Shown here one piece after another: positions 59,000 to 64,000 of a stretch of DNA of 64,000 bases; position 1 is the first letter of the stretch, and each line of letters opens with the position of its first letter. The notes beneath the pieces are model-generated. The model made no database searches. It was not told the origin of the DNA and was given only the letters and a program-made list of their open reading frames with translations. The stretch comes from Rhizophagus clarus (taxonomy: Eukaryota > Glomeromycota > Glomeromycetes > Glomerales > Glomeraceae): positions 124,001 through 188,000 of the forward strand of contig BLAL01000006.1 in assembly GCA_015698045.1 (NCBI GenBank), in the 5' to 3' direction. Position numbers and translations under genes: made by a program.

Positions 59000-59450
59000 G
59001 TGTGATAAAAAAAAAAAATATGGAAAGGTTTTGTGACACTGATTACGTTTTCCAAAAAAAAGTTATAAATGGTGTCTGTGATTCACACTTCATGTGACAA
59101 CGTTACATCATGTATAATAACTTAACTTTTCGATCTAACCAATAACGTCAGTAAATGGACTTGAGATGAACGATAAGAATTTTAGCCAGGACTGACTTGC
59201 AATATATTGTATCATATCACATTTTATTTATTTATTTTTTTTTTTTAAAAAAAAAAATAAAATTGAATTCTGTGTCATAGAAGTTATTTATATAAATTAT
59301 ATAAGAATATTGGATTTAAACATATTACTATAACACATATTGCAACTTCGTCATATCTTTTGTACTTTGACGATTCTCTCGAAGATCAGAACTTTTTTTC
59401 AAAAAGAATATATTTCAATAATCAACCATTTTAACAATAGTTTTACCCAG
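59000..59450. repeat. Segmental duplication, partial third copy
   Basis: The segment GGAAAGGTTTTGTGACACTG (59021) matches GGAAAGTTTTTGTGATACTG (58081), and the AATTGAATTCTGT block (59261) matches 56130 and about 58620. No gene copy accompanies it. Confidence 0.5.
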
Positions 59451-59621
59451 CATATCAACAAAATCATGCGCAGTATAATTTTTTTGCCAAGACTTGCTTA
59501 ATGCTCAATATCCGTTTTATATTAATTTATAAAAAAAAAACTAAAAAGCTATTAATTATTATGTCATATTTGTGTGAATACATATTTAATGTTATTATAA
59601 TAAAAACAACGCCGTTTGGAT

Positions 59622-60143
59622 GGGTATGGTTCATTTCACCGACAATCACTTCGTAGACACATGTTTCGCCGATAGGATCATTTCACCGACAAACGTTTCA
59701 CCGACAGTCATTTCACCGCGCTGGAACAAATTAAAATTCCTTTTATAAAGTATTTTTTCCCCCCTTTTTTACTCATTACAGCTAATATAATAGTTTAAAA
59801 AAAATATTTAATATAAGAAGGTATAGGAATAAAAAACTTAAACATTAATCTTATGTTCATTACTAACAATTAAAAAAATATATATATATTGAGATTTAAT
59901 CTGAAAATATAAGTTAATATTTTATATTTATTATTATGTACACACTATATAATAACAATAATTTTGGCTGTTTTGTAATGTTTTATAAAGAAAAAAAGTT
60001 GAATTTGATTTATTGTGATATATGTAAGTGTCGGTGAAACGGCTTGTCGGTGAGTTGATCCTGTCGTCGAAACGTTTGTAGGCGAAACGTTTGTCGGTGA
60101 AATGATTGTCAGTGGAGCGATTGTCAGTGAGTAAACGCGACCC
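59622..60143. mobile_element. TTTCACCGACA-rich terminal-inverted-repeat element, 522 bp
   Basis: Left end GGGTATGGTTCATTTCACCG and inverted right end GGGTCGCGTTTACTCACTGA, both continuing ACAATC. GTTTGGAT flanks it on both sides (59614-59621 and 60144-60151). The shared flank can be read as 8 to 10 bases, so hAT or Mutator-type are both possible. Both arms hold repeats of TTTCACCGACAAACG. No coding capacity. Confidence 0.75.
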
Positions 60144-60151
60144 GTTTGGAT

Positions 60152-62487
60152 AATATTTAGTTAGATAATGCCTAAAAACATAATCAATGACAATAAATAT
60201 TCCCATTTAAGAATTAACAAATTACGTACCCCATCAATACCAACAACCTTCTTGAAATTAAGCAGCATTAAATTTTAAGAAAAATCAACTTTCTAAAAAG
60301 ATCCGGTAAATCAAAAACTCTCGGTCTTTTAATTTAGCCGCTTGACCGATGAGGCGTCTAGTCGTTCTGCAGAAGTCGGAAAATTTTATTAATAAAAACC
60401 TTTTTAAACCAAATGTAAAAAATACACATAAAATTATTTTTGAACACCGAAACGTATTTGTTTCTCTTCTTTCGGTTTTCAAGGAATGCATATATTTGTC
60501 AAGTAGGTTTTATATATAATTTATCGGTAAATCCTCACCAATCGTTTGTGTGTGACCTACATTTGTTTGACAATATATTTCTTTAACGCGTAGAATAGAT
60601 TATATTACATTGATTAGATAAAATAATAGAAACTGAAAATAAAATAAAAAGTTTACTTCTCTAATAGTAATATTTTAGACATAATAATATTTTAAATTAA
60701 TAATAGTATTTATTGAATAATTTAGGCTCATACCAACAAAAATCCTTCCCCACACGATCATAATAAAAATTTGTCACCCCGCATCACATCTGCGTTTCCG
60801 TTTTTCATAAATACTGTATTCTGGGGGCTTGTATGGTTAAAAATCGTCCTTATTCATAAAATTTGGTAATACTGGGGTAAATCTCCATGACCTCAAACTG
60901 AATAAGGTTATGATTGTTGGGCAGTGACTGATTGGTTCATTTCGAAATATTTATTTTGGATTATTTGAACCTATTAGATTCATTTAGAAATTCTTGGCAC
61001 TTAGGGATTTGCACCAATTATGTATTTAATGAAATATATTGCCATGAGCACTAATTGAACCGGATCATTTTGTTCTTTTATTACTAATATATGCAACTGC
61101 GGCAGATGTGTCAAAAATATCTACGTCCGGGGCCTGTCCCTTGCTGTGTCAAAGTCGATCAAAATTTTTATACATTGTATTCTTGTAATTATTCATTAAT
61201 ATCGCACGATATTGAGAAATTCTTTATTACACATAAATTCTGCTTAGGATTTAAAAAGTAGCATAATTCCGCCTAAAATTAATAAAATTACTGTCAAAAT
61301 TATAAAGCACATATTTCGCATATTTTATTTATAGTTACATGCACATTTTAGGGTTAACCGTAACATCTTTCTGGACCTCCTAGTCCGTAAACCGTTAAGT
61401 CCGGGTTGAACCGTTTAACAGCACTTTCTATTCGGATCACTCAACAGATATAAATTCTATTTTATTTTTAGAAAATTCTGGATTTGTAATATTACTTATG
61501 TAAATCTAACGACTCACCCCAATTAGAAAGGTGATGTTTATCTATTTATCTCGGGGACAATTTTTTGAGTGGTCCGATTGATTTGTCACGACACTTCTGA
61601 CGTCACCTTTCATTAATAATCATGTAACAGAAGGTGGTAAGTTAATGATACAATTGTACTGCCATGGGACAATCCAAATAAAATAAAATAAAATATGTTT
61701 TTATAAGTGCAAAAATATAACAACTTTTTTAAGTTCAAACATTTGAATTTTTACGTGATAAACTGAATTGAGTTTTAATTATATTTACAAACGATTTATA
61801 TTTGAGAATCAACAATCAAGTAATTTATTTTTTTCGTATTTTTATGATAAAGCAGTCTTGCATTCATCGGCTCACGTGGATTTATCTGGAAAGGTATGCT
61901 AATTGCTAATATCAAAAATATGAAAATTAGCAAGTAAAATAAATGATCATTTTATAAAGTAAATAATAAGAATTATAAATTTGAGCAAGCAAGGTTTTTT
62001 TAAATCATAATGTACGGAGTAAAAATAAGAAACGAAAGGTTTTCAATTAACCAAACAATTTTATATTTATCTCATGCCACACACTATAGCTTTTGCGCGA
62101 AGATTCCAAATAAAACTACTTCGTTGTTAATAAAAATAGGCAAGAACATGTACATCTTTTATTAATAAATAAGAATTAAATAAAAAGATACCTCTTATTA
62201 TAATAAATAAAATAATAAGAAAAAAGATTAAAACAAAAAAATAAAAAATAACGAAAAATACTTTTTTAGTGAGTAAAATGACAAAGGGGTATAACTTTCA
62301 ATGACGAACAAAAATGAAAAGAAAGAAGAAAACCCATATTTTAATAAAAAACGAAGTAAATTTCTTAATAAGAATGAAAGAAAAGGATTTCTTTTTAGGG
62401 ATAAAGAAAAAAGTTCTTTTTGATATTAATAAGAATTTTAAGTCGGCCGAATAATTTGACAGATTATATTTAATTATTAGTCCGTCA
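60152..62487. other. Intergenic DNA
   Basis: No gene is recognised. Short stretches near 60730-61150 are less A+T-rich than average but hold no long frame. Confidence 0.4.
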
Positions 62488-62745
62488 TTAAGAGGAATTG
62501 CGCAGGGAATTCATTGTGCACGTATGAAAAGTCATGTCACATACATATCCAGCACAACAATCTGTCTCGCTACTACAATGTATATCTTTACATTTGCCAG
62601 GATCAAGATTAACTTGTCTTCTTCTCATGATAAAATTGCGTTTGGACATGGTTGCGACACGAGTAGGAGAGTGTGCATCAATATTCAATGTTAAAAAACA
62701 AAGAGAAATAACAAAAATTATCTTTAAAAGTATAGAATAATACAT
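62488..62745 (-). CDS. Secreted knottin-like cysteine-rich protein with Kex2-type sites
   Basis: 85 residues in one exon. Residues 1-24 are a signal peptide (hydrophobic LLKIIFVISLCFLTL, cleavage likely after NIDA). A short propeptide holds SKR (34-36) and RRR (41-43), both suitable for Kex2-type cleavage. The mature part has six cysteines (52, 57, 63, 64, 69, 76) with spacing C-x4-C-x5-CC-x4-C-x6-C, the pattern of inhibitor cystine knots. Fungal proteins of this plan include secreted effectors such as Avr9 of the tomato leaf mould fungus. A role at the plant interface is inferred from family resemblance only. A TATA-like box lies about 50 bases upstream. The opposite-strand frame over the same bases is a shadow. 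Confidence 0.85.
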   Translation of the reverse strand: MYYSILLKIIFVISLCFLTLNIDAHSPTRVATMSKRNFIMRRRQVNLDPGKCKDIHCSSETDCCAGYVCDMTFHTCTMNSLRNSS

Positions 62746-64000
62746 TGTGTATTGGAATGCGAGAATTAAAATTTTTTTTCTTAAATTTAGGTGCTTTATA
62801 TGAGAAATTTGAATAATATTTAATAATATTTGATTGTTTGATTTATTTTTATTGTGTACATCCTGGAATTTCTTTTTAAGTAAATTATTATTAAAAGAAA
62901 TTTGTTAAATATCGAATACATACTGAAAATAGGTACAAGTGAATTAAATTAGTTAGATAGTTTGCATATTTTTATTTAGATTTTTTTGTGAAAGATTTAT
63001 TTTTTGTTGAAATTATTAGAATTCATATTGTCATTACAAATTTGAACATTTGAACTAGATAGTTGTAGGTGTAATCCCCTGATCATCACAAAGTTTAACC
63101 GTTTTTCTTTCTTTTTTTTTTAGGTTTTGGAGTCTTTAGTTGATCGAAGATTATACACGTGCGTTTATTTGTGGTGTGACTACTGTGACGTGCAATTTTA
63201 AATATGACCAATCACGCTTTTTGTGATAGTTTGTCCAACATTAGAAATTAAGAATTCTAAATTCGAACGTTTCTATCATTTCTATATTAATTTAATTGTT
63301 AATTCCAAAAATAGTTCGTTTCCTGCTTATAAATTTTCTTCTATCGGACAAATTCGACTCATGATTGGACCTTTATGTACGTTATAAAATTTCTGGTAAA
63401 TACATTTTTTAAAAGAATAATATTTTTATTTATTTAATTTATTTATTTGTTTATATTTATTTATTTTTTACATTTATTTATTTGTTTGTTTATTTTGTTT
63501 ATTATTTATTATTTATTTACTTAATAACGATTTAAGAAGGATATAACTATCGGAGAAATGTTTGATAGAATATTACATTGTAATTAAATTATTACAATTT
63601 GATTGGTTTATTTAAGAAATAAACTTGTATATATTGTAAAATGATGCATTAGATTTATTAGAAATTGATGATCGGTGAATAGTATAAGAGGTTAAGATTT
63701 TTCGCAGCATTTGTGTCGATTCAATGATTAGCATTTTCTTTTAAGGAAATTTTATTAACAGGATTTTGAAAGTTCTAACTTAGAAATTAGAATATAACAC
63801 AAATTTTTGCTGCAAAAATGTAAATCTTTGCTGTTCGCAGTTAACAGCAGATTAATGGGAATCCCAAAGAATTCACTTGTGGATCTGTTTATAAACTTAT
63901 TTTTATTTCGTTTAAATATATTAATAATCATTACCTGTTGATTATTATATTATTATTTGTTTCCCAATTATTATGTATTACATTGCATTTTATCTCGATG
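62746..64000. other. Intergenic DNA to the window end
   Basis: No gene seen. A TTTA-repeat tract lies at about 63423-63525. Confidence 0.4.
62794..62802 (-). promoter_or_regulatory. TATA-like box of the knottin gene
   Basis: CATATAAAG on the minus strand, about 50 bases before the start codon at 62745. Confidence 0.4.

Noticed and set aside
60290-60400. tRNA-like sequence on the minus strand (GGTCAAGCGGCTAAA)
   Set aside because: It resembles an A box, but there is no B box, no acceptor-stem pairing and no anticodon arm.
62534-62740. 68-codon plus-strand frame
   Set aside because: Antisense of the knottin gene, which has the signal peptide and cysteine pattern.

Overview
The window is strongly A+T-rich eukaryotic DNA with short introns (about 70-110 bases), sparse small genes and very many transposon remains. 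The gene content points to an arbuscular mycorrhizal fungus (Glomeromycotina, Rhizophagus-like): a TKL-type kinase with a Cys-rich N-terminal segment and a WTSGN motif, Sel1 repeats, BED/hAT fusions, an autonomous Helitron, and small secreted proteins with Kex2 sites. This placement rests on family recognition, not on a database search.

Layout. 1-7.6 kb: a broken gene copy (1659-2851, minus) and an intact secreted KKDD-repeat protein (3863-4713, minus). 7.6-14.3 kb: a Helitron with an OB-fold gene and an uninterrupted Rep/helicase gene, ending in a canonical hairpin plus CTAG. 15-19 kb: a LINE reverse-transcriptase scrap and a frameshifted BED/hAT-Sel1 fusion. 20.8-27.4 kb: a short non-autonomous Helitron invaded by a 2.4 kb element full of palindromes, a kinase relic, a 377-bp hAT-type element with perfect 8-bp target duplications, and a 1.7 kb CCCTATAA-ended element. 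28.9-30.4 kb: a tandem duplication of hairpin minisatellites. 31-32.6 kb: the second copy of the unknown gene at 1.7-2.9 kb. 34.8-37.8 kb: a complete but mutated hAT transposon. 38-46 kb: several short elements and a nested pile of palindromic arrays, including a 2.3 kb hAT-ended element with a satellite core. 47.7-54.6 kb: the gene-rich part, all plus strand: a kinase, a USP14/Ubp6-like protein whose catalytic Cys is Gly, and a ubiquitin-like/PARP-like fusion. 55-59.5 kb: a small gene family with its promoter in degenerate tandem copies. 59.6-64 kb: another terminal-inverted-repeat element and a secreted six-cysteine knottin-like protein.

The likeliest working host genes are the secreted repeat protein, the kinase, the inactive deubiquitinase-like gene, the ubiquitin-like/PARP-like gene, the 125-residue gene at 57.2 kb and the knottin. 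The dead deubiquitinase and the ubiquitin-like fusion lie 1.8 kb apart and both concern ubiquitin; a functional link is only inference. The most unusual structure is the set of hAT-type ends (TAGAG...GAA) enclosing different palindromic satellites.
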